NCBI RefSeq assembly: GCF_023159225.1
Contig: NC_063162.1
Location: forward strand, 93,452,880-93,516,879
Length of the DNA stretch: 64,000 bases
Direction of reading: 5' to 3'
From: Perognathus longimembris pacificus
Lineage: Eukaryota; Chordata; Mammalia; Rodentia; Heteromyidae
Numbering within the stretch: the stretch's first letter is position 1; every line of letters starts with the position of its first letter. Position numbers and translations under genes: made by a program. The notes under the pieces are model-generated. The model saw nothing but the letters and a program-made list of their open reading frames with translations. It was not told the DNA's origin and searched no databases. Positions 11,201-22,879 of this stretch are shown here, piece after piece.

Positions 11201-12630
11201 CAACAAAACAAAGAGTTGGTTTTTTGAAAAAATCAACAAGATAGACAGACCCCTAGCAAACCTGACCAAAAAATGAAGGCAGCACACTCAAATAAACAAG
11301 ATAAGAGATGAAACAGGTAACATCACCACAGAAATAACTGAAATTCAGAACACAATAAGGGACTATTTTGCAACGCTTTATCCCAACAAATTTGAGAACT
11401 TGGGAGAAATGGATGATTTCCTAGAAAAAATTGATATCCCCAAACTCAACCATGAACATTTAAACCTAAACAGACCCATATCCAGCACCAAAATAGAAAC
11501 GGCAATAAGTGATCTCCCATCCAAGAAAAGCCCAGGTCCAGACGGATTTACAGCAGAATTCTACAAGGCCTACAAAACAGAACTCACACCAATATTTCTC
11601 AAACTCTTCAATAAAATTGAAAGAGAAAGTTCACTATCAGACACATTCTATGAAGCCAGTATAATTCTCATCCCAAAACCAGGCAGGGACTCATCATGGA
11701 AAGAGAATTATAGACCGATTTCCCTGATGAACATTGATGCAAAAATTCTCAACAAAATTCTGGCCAATCGACTTCAACAGGTCATCAAAAATATCATACA
11801 CCACTATCAAACTGGATTCATCCCAGGGATGCAAAGTTGGTTCAATATACGCAAGTCAATTAATGTAATCTACCACATCAACCGGAGCAAGGTAAAGAAC
11901 CACATGGTTATATATCTGGATGCGGAAAAGGTGTTTGATAAAATCCAGCACCCATTTATGCTAAAAGCCCTGGAAAACTGGGATTCCAGGGAATACTCCT
12001 GAATATAATAAAGGCAGTGTATAACAAACCAACAGCAAGCATAATTCTAAATGGTATAAAACCAAAGCCATTCCCTTTAAAATCAGGAGCAAGACAGGGA
12101 TGTCTGCTCTCTTGCCTTCTCTTTTACATAGTACTAGAATTCCTAGCCATAGCAATTAGGCAAGAAGAAAATATAAAGGGGATCCAAATAGGAAAAGATG
12201 AAGTTAAACTTTCTCTCTTCACAGATGACATGATCCTATAGCTAAAGAACCCCCTAGACTCTACACCCAAGCTACTAGAGCTGATCCAAAACTTTGGCAA
12301 AGTTGCAGGATATAAAATAAATCCTCAAAAATCAACAGCCTTTCTCTATGCTAATGACCCAAACGCCGAGGCTGAAATCAGGAAAGCAACTCCTTTTGCA
12401 ATAGCCTCAAAAAACATAAAATACCTAGGAATAACCTTAACCAAAGAAGTGAAAGACCTCTATGATGAGAACTTTAAAAAAATGAAAAATGAAATTAAGG
12501 CAGAACTAAGGAAATGGAAAAACCTCCCATGCTCCTGGATTGGAAGGATTAATATAATCAAAATGGCAATATTGCCAAAGGCTATCTACAAATTCAATGC
12601 AAACCCATTAATATTCCAACACTATTTTTT
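11201..12630 (+). pseudogene. L1 ORF2 reverse transcriptase fragment (inverted segment)
   Basis: Reads as L1 ORF2p from the linker after the endonuclease through the RT fingers and palm. Seen: [13 protein letters not shown] (about 11522-11560), [28 protein letters not shown] (RT motif A), GARQGC (motif B) and LFTDDMIL (motif C, about 12216-12240). The frame is open for 200 codons at 11400-12002, then shifts near 11975 and continues at 12017. A stop codon follows the catalytic motif at 12239-12241. It is a non-functional fragment. Motif C has Thr where most L1s have Ala; the copy at 28100 shows the same. Confidence 0.9.
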
Positions 12631-12844
12631 AATGATTCTTGTCACCCCCAACTGGCCAGATTCCACTAACTAAGACCTTGCTTCAACTGTGTACTCATGA
12701 CAGTTTGAAGCAATGGTCAACAGAAATAGAATGCCAAGAATTAGACACTATTCAAAAGGAAAAGTACTCAATACCTGACCCATGCAACTGTAATCCATTT
12801 GTACATCACCTTTACAATATTTTTTTTAAAGAACATATCCTGTC

Positions 12845-12930
12845 TCTAGTTTCTATATAATCCAGTTTATACATCTGTAAAATGGTGTTGAGTACCTTCC
12901 TACTTTCTGGGTGGATGTAAAGAATCAAAG
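12845..12930 (+). repeat. MIR SINE relic
   Basis: 'cagtttatacatctgtaaaatgg' (in two pieces here: cagtttatacatc, tgtaaaatgg) followed by 'gtaaagaatcaa' resembles the MIR core, whose usual form is a CAGTTTCC-TCATCTGTAAAATGG stretch. It is ancient and pan-mammalian. The call is by eye. Confidence 0.65.
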
Positions 12931-14147
12931 GCAACACAAGGAAATCATACAAATGAAAACCTGTGGTGGGGGGGGAGTTTACAAACATTCTTTCTTGCCG
13001 TCATGGCAACCTTTTAAGAAAGAAAATTATTATCACCACATTCTCCTATTATAATCATCCAAGATACGTTTCAAAGTGATGAACACAAAGTCCACTGTTA
13101 CATGAAGTTATATTTTGTTTTGCAATTTCTCTCTCTTCTCTGTGTTGCTTACATTTGATGGCCAACAATACTTTCAACCTTGAAGCTTCCTCTATTTTGC
13201 CAGCATGAATTTGAAAGTCACCATTACCAAAGTGTGGTTGATGTTAATTTTCTGGACTAGGTTTTACTTGAAATGTGATTTCCTAAGAGAAAGAGCCTCC
13301 ATTTTTAGGTACAAACACTAAATAATGTTAAGCTTCTTCTATGTGTCTAAAGCAGTGACAAGAAGGTAATCTCTGTGCAGACAGCAGAGAGCATTTGAGG
13401 TCACTGACATAGAAGGAAGTGCTGCTGAGGCCCCCATACTCTGGCCTTCTCTGACCTGAAGTTTTGTGCAGCTTCACAGAAGGGAAGGAAAACCATGACC
13501 TGGTTGAGCTAAAACCTGCCAAACTCCAAGTGACATAAATATTTCAGCAGACAAAATATTGGGAATATTTGCCTGTGAAACCTGGAAAACATTTGTGGGA
13601 AAGAGACTATGAAATTTTCTTATTTTCTGGTATTTTTCAGGTGTGAAAATGAGCTATGTATAGGTGTCAGATGCACTGACAATGCTTCACTGGAACCATT
13701 GTATCACATGTCACAACACTGTGGTTAGACAGGAGAGATTCCAAAAACATTTCACTAGATATTTTAGTAAACAAAAAATGTAATTTCTTGGACCCATATT
13801 TCCCCATTTAACAAGCAGTATATGTGCAGTCACTATGGTGAGAGAAAAGGAGCCAGCCTCATTGAGATAAATCCCTAGAGCCATAGTTTCCTTCTACTCT
13901 GTGAGGAAATCATAGCACCTCATAATTAAACAAACAAACAAATACAAACACCTTGGCATTCTGACTAGCCCTTTTAACTTGAAGGTTCTTTTACCCATTT
14001 TTTTTCTATATCCTCTTTGTATTAAGCAAATTATTTTCTGAGATACTCCTTATTTTCTTTGTTTTTCTTTTCTTCTTTGAGGTGAGTTCAGAGGCAACTT
14101 TACACAGAACCAAAGATTAGACTCATTTCAGTTGTGCTGCCCCAAAT
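12931..14147. other. No recognised feature
   Basis: Unique-looking sequence with a short G-run at 12965-12975. Open frames stay under 65 codons. A possible faint MIR or L2 trace at 13005-13060 is too weak to call. Confidence 0.45.
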
Positions 14148-14196
14148 TATATATATATGTGTGTGTGTATGTATATATATATTTATATATATATAG
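14148..14196. repeat. TA/TG microsatellite
   Basis: Alternating purine-pyrimidine repeat, (AT)n then (GT)n then (AT)n. It could form cruciform or Z-DNA in principle, but nothing beyond the base composition points to a role. Confidence 0.95.
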
Positions 14197-14514
14197 TGTA
14201 CTGAGCCCAAATTTATGGCAAAATTGTGGGCATCAGGTCATGTTCTTGCTCTCTTACAATTTGTGTGGCTCCTAAAACCAGGTCTTAGTTCCTGTTGCAA
14301 CAACTGTGATAACTAGCTCAGTTTCAACATCCTCTATTCCAAGTCCACAGTGACTTTGTCCTTCACAGTGATTGTTTCTTCCTTCACTTTTCAGGAACTA
14401 ATCTGATTTCTTGAGGAGGTACCGAGTGTAACAACTCAGGGATTTAGAGGAAAACCCAGCTCTTTTTTTCTTTATTTTATCCTGTGTGCCTTGAAGCTAC
14501 AAAATAAAAGGCAG

Positions 14515-14600
14515 CTTGCTCATACTAAGCATTTAGAGTCTGGAGCTAGACAGATGCTGTGTTCAATTAAACTCTTCCATTAAGACCTTGAAACTAATTA
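14515..14600 (+). repeat. Possible MIR SINE relic
   Basis: 'agagtctggagctagacag' then 'gtgttcaattaaactcttcc' resembles the 5' (tRNA-related) part of MIR. It is much diverged, so this is a tentative call. Confidence 0.5.
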
Positions 14601-14729
14601 GTCTTTTTTTCTTAGTATTAGTTAGTTCTAAATTTTAAATATTTATTGGAGTACAATGTTATAAATAAGATATAAAACTTGATGATATACTAGGGTGAAT
14701 AGTAATCGGCACTCATCAAGAAAAAGGAC

Positions 14730-15075
14730 AGAATGGGCCATGGTGGCTCCTACCTAAAATCCTAATTATTTGGGAGGCTGAGTTCAGGAGGATAGCAATT
14801 TGAAACCAGCATGGATAAAACATTCAGGTAACCTATTTCATCAGAACAAGCTAAGAATGGGAGTGCAACAGCGGGAAGTGTAAGTAGAAGTGTCATCCAG
14901 GCTGGCTAGGTACAATGCAAGATCCTATCTGCAAATTAATCAACACAGCAAGGGCGAGGGATATAGATCTAGTGGTAGAGTGCTTATTTTAGTAATCATG
15001 AGACCCTAAGTTAAAAATCCCAGTATTGTAAGGAAAAGAAAAGGGAAAAGAAAGTAAAGGAAAGGAAGAGAAGTT
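14730..15075 (+). mobile_element. B1-ID dimeric SINE, old copy
   Basis: The left part is B1-like ('ggccatggtggctcc', 'tttgggaggctgag', 'gaaaccagcatgg'). The right part (14945-15010) is an ID-like unit with A-box region 'tagatctagtggtagagtgc' and a decayed B box, followed by a long A/G-rich tail. The right half here is ID-like rather than Geo-like, so it differs from the copies at 5301 or 52249. Confidence 0.7.
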
Positions 15076-16299
15076 AAGGCAGTTTTCCTAATGCCACGTT
15101 CTTCAGTCTATCCTGACATTCATTTACAACACAAGGCACTGTATTATCCCAATATGAGCTCTGTACTTGATCCTCAGTTCCTTCAAATATAAAAATTTGG
15201 AAAATAAGGTAACAATTTCCCACAATGTAAGGACAGAGATTACCAATATAAGGCATTTTTTGTAGGTCTAGATACTTCACAAATTCTTCGATGATGTTCT
15301 TATAATTCATTTTGATAGTTACTTGAGTATTTGCCTCTAATTGCTCTATATGCCTACCAGACCATGAGCCAGATTTTCAAGTACCAAAAGCTTTTTTTTC
15401 CACACCCAACAATATTCCAAGTTTTGAATCTGTCTAGGTAAGGTAGAGTTTGTACAACTGGTGTAAAAGACAAACACAAGTAAACACCAGCAAACCAGGA
15501 GTCCATCTCAGAAAACCATTGTAAACTGTCAAAGCCATTTTGATTGTCTGGGCAGAGATAAATTGAGTGGGAACAAAAGAGATTTTGATAGTGAGAAGTG
15601 AGGGGAAATGTTCAGATGAGGAATTTCTCAAACCAGAGACATAAATCTCAGTAGGACAGGCATGAGAGCCAAACTCATTGATATCAGCTGAGCCCATATG
15701 GAAAGTCAGGACACAGAAATATTGTCGAACCCTTTGTCTTAACTTATTTGTGGGAACAGATTATCTTTAGCATAATAATTCTTCTGAGAGAGAGCTCCCT
15801 GCTTCCTTGAGAATGATATTAATTCAGAGGTATAAATTGGCTTCTAGAAAGCTCTGGGTTGAACTCTGGATAGCCAGAATTTTATAAGTCTTATCTCTCA
15901 GTTTGCTAACACCTCTTTTTCTTTTCTGATTCTCTTTACACGCCTCCTTTTCTCTCTTGAATGTTATACATTTTATGTCACTATAGAAGATACCCCATGG
16001 CCTAGAAATATTTTGCTATATAATGCTCAGATTTTATAAAATGGCCTAATGTTGAATTTCAACTTTTCCACAAAGGCCAATCCGTTTTGGAGCCCAAGGC
16101 TATATTAGAGAAACACTACTACTGGGTAGAATGTTTTTCCATGAGTCCTTTTCTGGATTGTGTTATTAATTTGGTAAAATTTGAGAAGGCAAACAACCCT
16201 ACAATTCACAAGCACTTAACAAAAGTTCACTTCCTCAACTTTCACTTCTCTTGCATCAGAGTCTGAAACTTAGCAAAGAAACTTAGCATACAAACAGTA
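15076..16299. other. No recognised feature
   Basis: Unique-looking sequence. Minus-strand frames of 78 and 87 codons (15074-15310, 15434-15697) show no motif and start or stop arbitrarily. I do not call them. Confidence 0.45.
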
Positions 16300-16455
16300 G
16301 AACACATTTATAATTACAACACTCCGGAGTCTAGGGCAGGAGGATCACAAGCTAAGGCCAGCCTGGATGAAAATGTAAGTTTGAAGCCAGGCAGAGCAAC
16401 TTAGTTAGACTTTGTCTCAAAATACAAATACAAAAGCAAACAAATGAACAAAAGA
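16300..16455 (+). mobile_element. B1-like SINE monomer, old
   Basis: 7SL-derived: 'tataattacaacactccgg', 'gcaggaggatcacaag', 'ggccagcctggatg' and 'actttgtctcaaaat', then an A-rich tail. Diverged copy; no clear target repeat seen. Confidence 0.7.
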
Positions 16456-16499
16456 ATGCAGCATAGGAACCTCAGATAACTAGAAACATGACTTTGCAT

Positions 16500-16625
16500 T
16501 CTCCTTGAGATTTTGAACAGATTCCCAAATTCTCTGAGTGTTAATCATCACTATTGTAAAATATGGTTAGTCATTCTCATGCACATAACATTGTGAAGGT
16601 AAATAGACTATCTCCCTCAACCCCT
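16500..16625 (+). repeat. MIR SINE relic
   Basis: 'cccaaattctctgagtgtt' followed by 'atcactattgtaaaatatgg' and 'cataacattgtgaaggtaaa' follows the order of the MIR core and 3' part. Ancient and diverged. Confidence 0.6.
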
Positions 16626-16734
16626 GGTACAGAGAAGAAAAATGAATACATGCTAATAATAATAACTTAATAAATTTGCTCAGTATTCTAGCTTATTTGT
16701 ATTGTAATTCAAGTTCCTGTATGTTGAGCTAATC

Positions 16735-16885
16735 ATCATCATTATCATCATAACACATACATATAGAAATTCTACAGTGTGCTGGATACAATTCTGTTAT
16801 GCTATTTCAACTTTACAATGTTCTTTGAATTTGTTATTATTTTAATTTCAGAATCTATATAAGAAGAAACAAATCCTTTAGTAAA
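16735..16885 (-). repeat. MIR-like relic (reverse orientation)
   Basis: 'cagtgtgctggatacaattc' and the following 'tttacaatgttctttgaatt' resemble the reverse complement of the MIR 3' part (cf. 'tgtgccaggcact...'). Preceded by a degenerate (ATC)n. Tentative. Confidence 0.5.
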
Positions 16886-17754
16886 AAGGGGTAGAATGAG
16901 TTTTGAAATAATAATCTTCAACTGCAGAGTCCCCAATCTTAACACATATCTCCCATATGTTGCTCCTATTCTGTTTATAGCATCAATTTTGAAGCTTGTT
17001 CAATCCATCTGTAACTGTTTTTGAAATAAAATGTATGCATATGGTTGGATAATGTGCTTCATATGTTTGTTGAATATATGATGAGGACACTTAGGGTTAA
17101 ATGGTTCATACTTAAACTTGTCTGATTTTTTTTCCCAAAACCTCATGCTCATTCTTTTGAGTTACAAATAGCAACTGACACTTTATGACACTTTATAAAC
17201 CACCAAATGCGTTCAATTCTTTTATGAGTAAGTATAATCATTCAGTGAGTTCAGATTGTCTTCCCTAGCATCATGAGATCAAATTCTAAATTTCATGGTG
17301 ATCAATTCAAGGCCAAATAAAATTCTGGATTGTAATTGTTGCATGTCAATATTGTTTAAAAAACTACTGGAATTTTTCTATGAGTGGGAGCCAGAAGAAG
17401 TAAAAATATCTTTGTATATTTGTTGGTCCATATTTAAATATTAGATATATTGTAAACAAAGCAGTCTTTACTATGTTTTATGCTTAAAAGAGAGGGAAAT
17501 GCTTAACTCTGTTGAGAAGAGGAAATAGCCTTTGAAATTCTTAGTGATGGATGCTTAGAAAACTGCCATGTATACCAAAAATGAAAAAAATGTATTTGAG
17601 ACAGAAAGAGCAATATGAGCACCTTCATAAAGGCACGAAAGAAAATACCCTGAAAAAATCTAATCCCTAGGAGAAAAAACAAATGAAAAATACTCCAGAT
17701 TCTCAAACTGAAATGATATTTGAAACTTACATTAAAAAATTTTTCTTTTAAAAT
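16886..17754. other. No recognised feature
   Basis: AT-rich unique-looking sequence; one 67-codon minus frame without motifs. Confidence 0.4.
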
Positions 17755-17990
17755 TATTTTAATTTTTTATTATTATAAAGACAATATATGGAAGGGTTAC
17801 AGTTATATAAAGTCAGGTAATGAGTACATCACTTTTTTTTTACAATGGTGCACCTTCCTTCATTTTCTCCCATTGTCACTTCCCATCCCACCCACAAGTT
17901 GTATAGTTCATTTTCAGCATAGTGCCTAGTGAGTACCACTGCTGCATTTGTTCACAATTTGTCCCTCCAGTTCTGTGACTCTTTGACTCT
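17755..17990 (-). mobile_element. Old LINE-1 3' end
   Basis: Shares the layout of the other minus-strand L1 3' ends: 'ttattattataaagac', 'gaagggttacagttatata', 'gagtacatcac', 'cttccttcattttctccc', 'caagttgtatagttcattt'. It is strongly diverged, so from an older L1 subfamily than those at 1402 or 63136. Confidence 0.7.
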
Positions 17991-18177
17991 CCCAAAAACA
18001 GATAAACAGACAAACAAGACAAAAAAAGAAAACAAAATCCAAACCTCTTGTTTGCATTTCCTGTGGTTTATTTCAATAAATATTATTTTATATCATCAGA
18101 AAATGACTGTTATGTCTATAGAAAAATGATCCAATATTCATTCATGCACACGTGTCCACTGGAAAAAAATTGTTTGA

Positions 18178-18240
18178 GCTTGGCACTGATGGCTCACGTC
18201 TGCAACCCTAGCTACTCAGGAAGCTGAGAACTGTCAGGTT
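18178..18240 (+). mobile_element. B1-like left monomer fragment
   Basis: 'gagcttggcactgatggctc' and 'ctagctactcaggaagctgag' are the left B1 part of the B1-Geo dimer; the rest is absent. Confidence 0.65.
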
Positions 18241-18289
18241 CCATGGAGATGACAGTGATCATGATCATGATAGTGTACAATCCACTGGA

Positions 18290-18455
18290 GTAAGACAGAA
18301 ATCATTCTATGAGGCCAGAATTTTCCTGTTACTGAAATCAGGAGAAGATACATCATGCAAACTAGAGATCAGTATTTTTGAGACTATTAACACAAAATAT
18401 ACTCAACAAAATGCTAGTACATGGAATTCAACAAAATATTAAAATGATTTTCTGG
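18290..18455 (+). mobile_element. Ancient LINE-1 ORF2 fragment
   Basis: 'cattctatgaggccagaatt', 'tcaacaaaatgctag' and 'caacaaaatattaaaatga' line up in order with the RT-domain region of L1 ORF2 (cf. 27523-27690) but at much lower identity. An old subfamily relic. Confidence 0.6.
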
Positions 18456-18707
18456 AATAGTAACAACTTAATGAAAATGACACTCTATGATAGCATAGTT
18501 TGTCATTCTACAACTTAAGTTATTTCACTGGTGGAACTTTGCTATGAATCCTTCATGTTTGGATTGTTTAAACATAGGAATATACCATAAAAGTTACAAA
18601 CCTTAGAATTTTATTAATTACTTGAGTTCATGAGAAACTTGAAGTAAAAATCTTGGCTTGAATTCCTTGTCATTCTATTTATAACCAATACTCAATGGAT
18701 TTATTTC

Positions 18708-18920
18708 TTTTTTTTTTTTTTTTTTTTTTGGCCAGTCCTGGGCCTTGGACTCAGGGCCTGAGCACTGTCCCTGGCTTCTTCCCGCTCAAGGCTAGCACTC
18801 TGCCACTTGAGCCACAGCGCCGCTTCTGGCTGTTTTCTGTATATGTGGTACTGGGGAATTGAACCTAGGGCCTCGTGTATCTGAGGCAGGCACTCTTGCC
18901 ACTAGGCTATATCCCCAGCC
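18708..18920 (-). mobile_element. IDL-Geo SINE, young full-length copy
   Basis: Complete Geo and IDL halves behind a poly-T run, with a perfect 17-bp target repeat ctcaatggatttatttc at 18691-18707 and 18921-18937. A few changes from the 8899 copy ('gtggtactggggaatt'). Confidence 0.95.
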
Positions 18921-19035
18921 CTCAATGGATTTATTTCATTTGAGGAGTTTGTTATGAAGATGTGACCAACCCCACATTTGATTACTTCAGTACTGGGGCC
19001 AATTAATATGACTGCACATCACAATCATTTGGTGG

Positions 19036-19283
19036 GGATTTTTTTTTCTTTGCCCATCCTGGGGCTCAAATTCTGTGCTTGGACAGTGTCTCCCTGAGCT
19101 CCTTTTTGCTCAAGGTTAGCACCCTACCACTTGAGCCAGAGCACTATTTCCAGTTTTTATGTGATTAATTGGAGATAAGAGTCTCTCAGACTTTCCTGCC
19201 TGGGATGGCTTCAAACCACAATCCTCAGATCTTAGCTTGCTGAGTAGCTAGGATTACAGGCATGAGCCACTCTCACCTGGTTG
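19036..19283 (-). mobile_element. B1-Geo dimeric SINE
   Basis: On the minus strand: Geo half first as written ('gcccatcctggggctcaa', 'ttgctcaaggttagcac', 'ccacttgagcc'), linker 'ttaattggagataagagtc', then the B1 half ('agtagctaggattacaggc', 'atgagcc'). The A-tail is represented by 'tttttttttc' at about 19038. Confidence 0.85.
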
Positions 19284-19568
19284 GTGGAGAAATATTATGA
19301 GCTTTGGGATCATAATTTATTTTATGACAAAGAATTATTAAGAAACCTCTTCAGTTTAAGTAATTAACATTTCTTTAAAACTGTTTAAAAATACCACCAA
19401 CTCCTTTGTAGCCCAGAGATGTTTATTTAATAACAGAAAATTAACCTTGTTTTTTCCTATGTAGATCTTCAATGAAAAATGTTCAAAACTTGTATAATGG
19501 TTGCCTCACTTGCCTTCTCTCTCTTCTGAAATTATTTCAGGCATGATGCTTTTAATAAGACCTCCTCG

Positions 19569-19702
19569 GAGTCAAGTATGATGGCACACACCATCTCAGC
19601 AGTAATCTCAGCAGTCAGGAGATTGAAACAGAAGAATTTCAAATTTGAGTCCAGCCTTGGCTACATGGAAACTGATGTCTCAAAATAATAAAATAAAAAT
19701 GA
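19569..19702 (+). mobile_element. B1-like SINE monomer, old
   Basis: 'caagtatgatggcacacacc', 'agcagtcaggagattgaaac', 'gagtccagccttggctacat' and an A-rich tail (aataaaataaaaa). Lacks a Geo half. Confidence 0.65.
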
Positions 19703-20629
19703 CACTATGATACATTTAAAACAAGCCAACTATATGGTTTCATTTGATGAATATGAGCAGAGTAAAAAATGTGCAATATAGAGCAACAAATTGTACAATA
19801 CACTAGAGATTTCTATCATCAGAAGGCATGGCTGAAACCTATAGGCTAGAGCTAAACTATAAACTTATTTCACATATACAAACCTATTGGGTCCAAATGT
19901 TGCAACTTTGTTAAAGACTTATAATTTAATATACAGATTCTATTTTTGTATTAGATATAATAACAGATGATTGGTTATCTACTAAAACAATAAGCAATTG
20001 GCTCATATTTTGCCTAGATTTTTGAAAATGTGAAAATTCCCAAGTGATGGAAGTGTGGTCCTGACTAAGAAAGGTCAAGATCAGGGATGGATGCGGGTAC
20101 TGGACAGAATCCTGCATCTGGTGGATGCTTGAGGATAGCGAGATAAAGCAAAAGCTAAATGGATCAAGTGTCCAGAACACAGGCCCAGGTAAGTAAGCAC
20201 ACAATGAAGATGGCTAAGTTTCATAATGTCAAGCAGTCAAGGTCAGAGTGTGCCTAAAGTCAAGCACAAATGTGCTGACCCTGTGGAGCAGGCCATGCTC
20301 AGGGACCTGTCCTAGAACTGCATAAGTCAGAGGCCAGGTGTAGAAGTTAGAAACAGACAAGGACAAAAGCTGGAACCTAGGGAACTAGGCAGTGTGTGAG
20401 AACTCCTGCATATGCACCCCAGTATTCTCTTTAGCCCCTGAGATCCAGTCACACAGAAAAGGAACATGCAGGCTGAATGATGGGATGAGGTTAGAAATGA
20501 CTTGAGGGTTTAGATTAGGAGGAAACGACATAGACAGGCAGATCTGAAGGGAAAACCTTAATTTCCATACCTGACAAATGAAGATCTTTTCTAAAGACCC
20601 TGGCTTTATTTTAAAGTATACACCGTTAG
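19703..20629. other. No recognised feature
   Basis: Unique-looking sequence. Minus-strand frames of 92 and 111 codons (19926-20204, 20385-20720) run into the SINE at 20630 and show no motif. Confidence 0.45.
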
Positions 20630-20860
20630 CTGAGCGCCAATGGCTCTTGCCTATAATCATAGCTACTTGGTAGGCTGAGATCTGATTACTGTGATTTGTA
20701 GCCAGCCCAGCCAGAACCATCCATGAAAATCTTATCTACAAGTAACCAGAAAAAAATCCAGAAATGGAGGGAGGTATGGTACAAGTGGCAGAGCAGCAGC
20801 TTGAGTGAAAAAGCTATGGTACAGCCCTCAGTCCCATGTAACTGGCATAAAAAGATATGC
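20630..20860 (+). mobile_element. B1-Geo dimeric SINE, old
   Basis: 'gctgagcgccaatggctc', 'catagctacttggtaggctg', linker 'cttatctacaagtaacc', then the Geo half 'aggtatggtacaagtggcag'. Heavily mutated, without a clear tail. Confidence 0.7.
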
Positions 20861-21059
20861 ACTGTTTTTATTAGCATGTATTTATTAGACAAGGGGGGAT
20901 TTCATTATGAAGCATATAAATTCTTTTCTTAAAAAACATACAAACTTTCTTAGAATTTATAATACTGGAATTTTCTCCTTCTCCAGGCTAGCAAAGCAAG
21001 TTGGGAAATGAAGCTATGAATCCAGGAAGATCTTCTGACTCAGTTGCTCGATCATTCTT

Positions 21060-21269
21060 TTTTTTTTTTTTTTCGGCCAGTCCTGGGGCTTGGACTCAGG
21101 GCCTGAGCACTGTCCCTGGCTTCCTTTTTGCTCAAGGCTAGTACTCTGCCACTTGAGCCACAGCGCCACTTCTGGCCATTTTCTGCATATGGGGTGCTGG
21201 GGAATTGAACCCAGGGCCTCATGTATATGAGACAAGCACTCTTGCCACTAGGCCATATCCCCAGTACCC
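21060..21269 (-). mobile_element. IDL-Geo SINE
   Basis: Complete copy after a poly-T run. The 15-bp target repeat tgctygatcattctt is at 21045-21059 and 21270-21284 with one mismatch. The body has 'cttcctttttgctcaagg' where the youngest copies have 'cttcttcccgctcaagg', so it belongs to an older subtype. Confidence 0.93.
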
Positions 21270-21284
21270 TGCTTGATCATTCTT

Positions 21285-22186
21285 GCAGCCTGCTTTTTCA
21301 CCTGCTACAATTATTTACTGCTTCCTTATTGCTTCATCATTCTCTAAAATAGGATAGCATTTAAAATACCACTTGTTATATTTGTGATTGATCTACCTAA
21401 AATATCAGTTTCATTTTATTTCTTTCCCTCAAGTACTTAAAAATAATGAGTATTACACTTAAAAAGGAAAAATACTCAGAGCCATATGAATTAGGCAGGA
21501 TTCCCATAGACTCAAGAGATTAAACAAGATGTTAGATTGGTACTTTTAAACATTGAAGTTTAGGGAACACTATAACCTGTTTTCACAACTTATATGATAG
21601 TGATTATGAACATACACACACACACACACATTCACACACACCAGAAGGATGGAAATCAAGTAATCTAGTCCAAAGGCATTCTTACTCTATCAAAAGTGGA
21701 TAATTCCTTTTTTTAAAAATAAATAGTCAGTTCCTGTGACATTAGATAATGATAGTCTTTAAATGACTAATTGTATTTACTGGTAGTGGCAGGGATTTCG
21801 CTCTTGGAAAGGCACTGTCATTTTTAACCTTCTCATTGTTTATAGTTAGGTGCCTGACAATAGGATTTGATTTTTAGATATTTAAGCCTTTTCCGTATGC
21901 AAGGACACCCCAAAGGCAGTCATTTCCCTTGACATTTGGAATCCCAAGCATTAATTCTTTTCTAGGAACAATAGACATAAACAACCCATATTAGGTCTTT
22001 CTCCATTTCCTTCTTAGCTAGAGCCTTTTCACTTAGGCAGGTTCATATTCTCCCTGTAAATTCTTGTATAATTTCCTAGTTGTCTTATGCTAAATACTTC
22101 TGAAAGTGGTGGCAAAGCAAGTTTTCAGTGATTTTTGGCCACAGTAGACTAGGAAGGAAAGGTTTGATCTGCTGCTCTTAATTCAC
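21285..22186. other. Unique-looking, short CA repeat
   Basis: No gene or dispersed repeat seen apart from a (CA)9 microsatellite at 21613-21630. Confidence 0.45.
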
Positions 22187-22217
<31 letters not shown>

Positions 22218-22292
22218 ACACACACACACTTTCTCACAGACACACACAGAGACACACATATACTCTCACACACATGCACACACACACACACA
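22187..22292. repeat. CT/CA compound microsatellite
   Basis: (CT)n passes into interrupted (CA)n over about 105 bases. Such tracts are common and likely polymorphic in length. Confidence 0.95.
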
Positions 22293-22879
22293 AGTTTGAA
22301 TGGTTAACTTGAAATCTATCTCTACGATGACCTTCATCAACAGATGTAGATTATCTTGCCTGCATGATACAGTATCAGTCTGTGAAGACAACTTCAATAG
22401 CTTTATCTAAGTGGAAGTCTAGAACATTTGGAAAGATAAATTTTGACGTCCTTTTACCCTTTGTTGTCATTGTTATTTTTCCTCATGTGAACTGTCAAAT
22501 ATACATGAAACTAACTTTATTTTTTTCCTTTATTGTCAAAGTGAAGTACAGAGGGGCTACAGTTTCATATGTAAGGCAGTGAGTACATTTCTTGTACAAC
22601 TTGTTATATCTTCCCTCATTCTTCCCCAACCTCCCCCTTCTCCTTTCCCTCTCTGCCAGATGAGTTGTACAGTTGGTTTACACCAAATGGTTTTGTAAGT
22701 ATTGCTTTTGGAATAGTTTGTCTTTTTATCCTTTTCTCTCGATTTGTATATTCCCTTTCCTTTCCCTAGTTCTAATGCTTGTATATACAGTATACAGGGT
22801 ACTCAGATGATATACAGTGATAGTAGGGGTACAACCACAGGAAGAGAATACAAGAGAAACAAACAAACAAAAAAGCTAT

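Larger units (their letters stand above)
8452..12630 (-). mobile_element. LINE-1 with twin-priming inversion, near-flush junctions
   Basis: The minus-strand piece 8452-11200 is L1 from about the last third of ORF2 to the A-tail. The plus-strand piece 11201-12630 is the ORF2 segment immediately upstream (counterpart 27079-28516 of the full-length copy). The outer edges share a perfect 10-bp repeat, aatgattctt, at 8442-8451 and 12631-12640. About 20 bases of L1 are duplicated between the end of the inverted piece and the start of the 3' piece. Later guests are IDL-Geo SINEs at 8899-9108 and 9700-9905 and a small plus-strand L1 at 10136-10575. I infer one insertion by twin priming. Confidence 0.88.
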
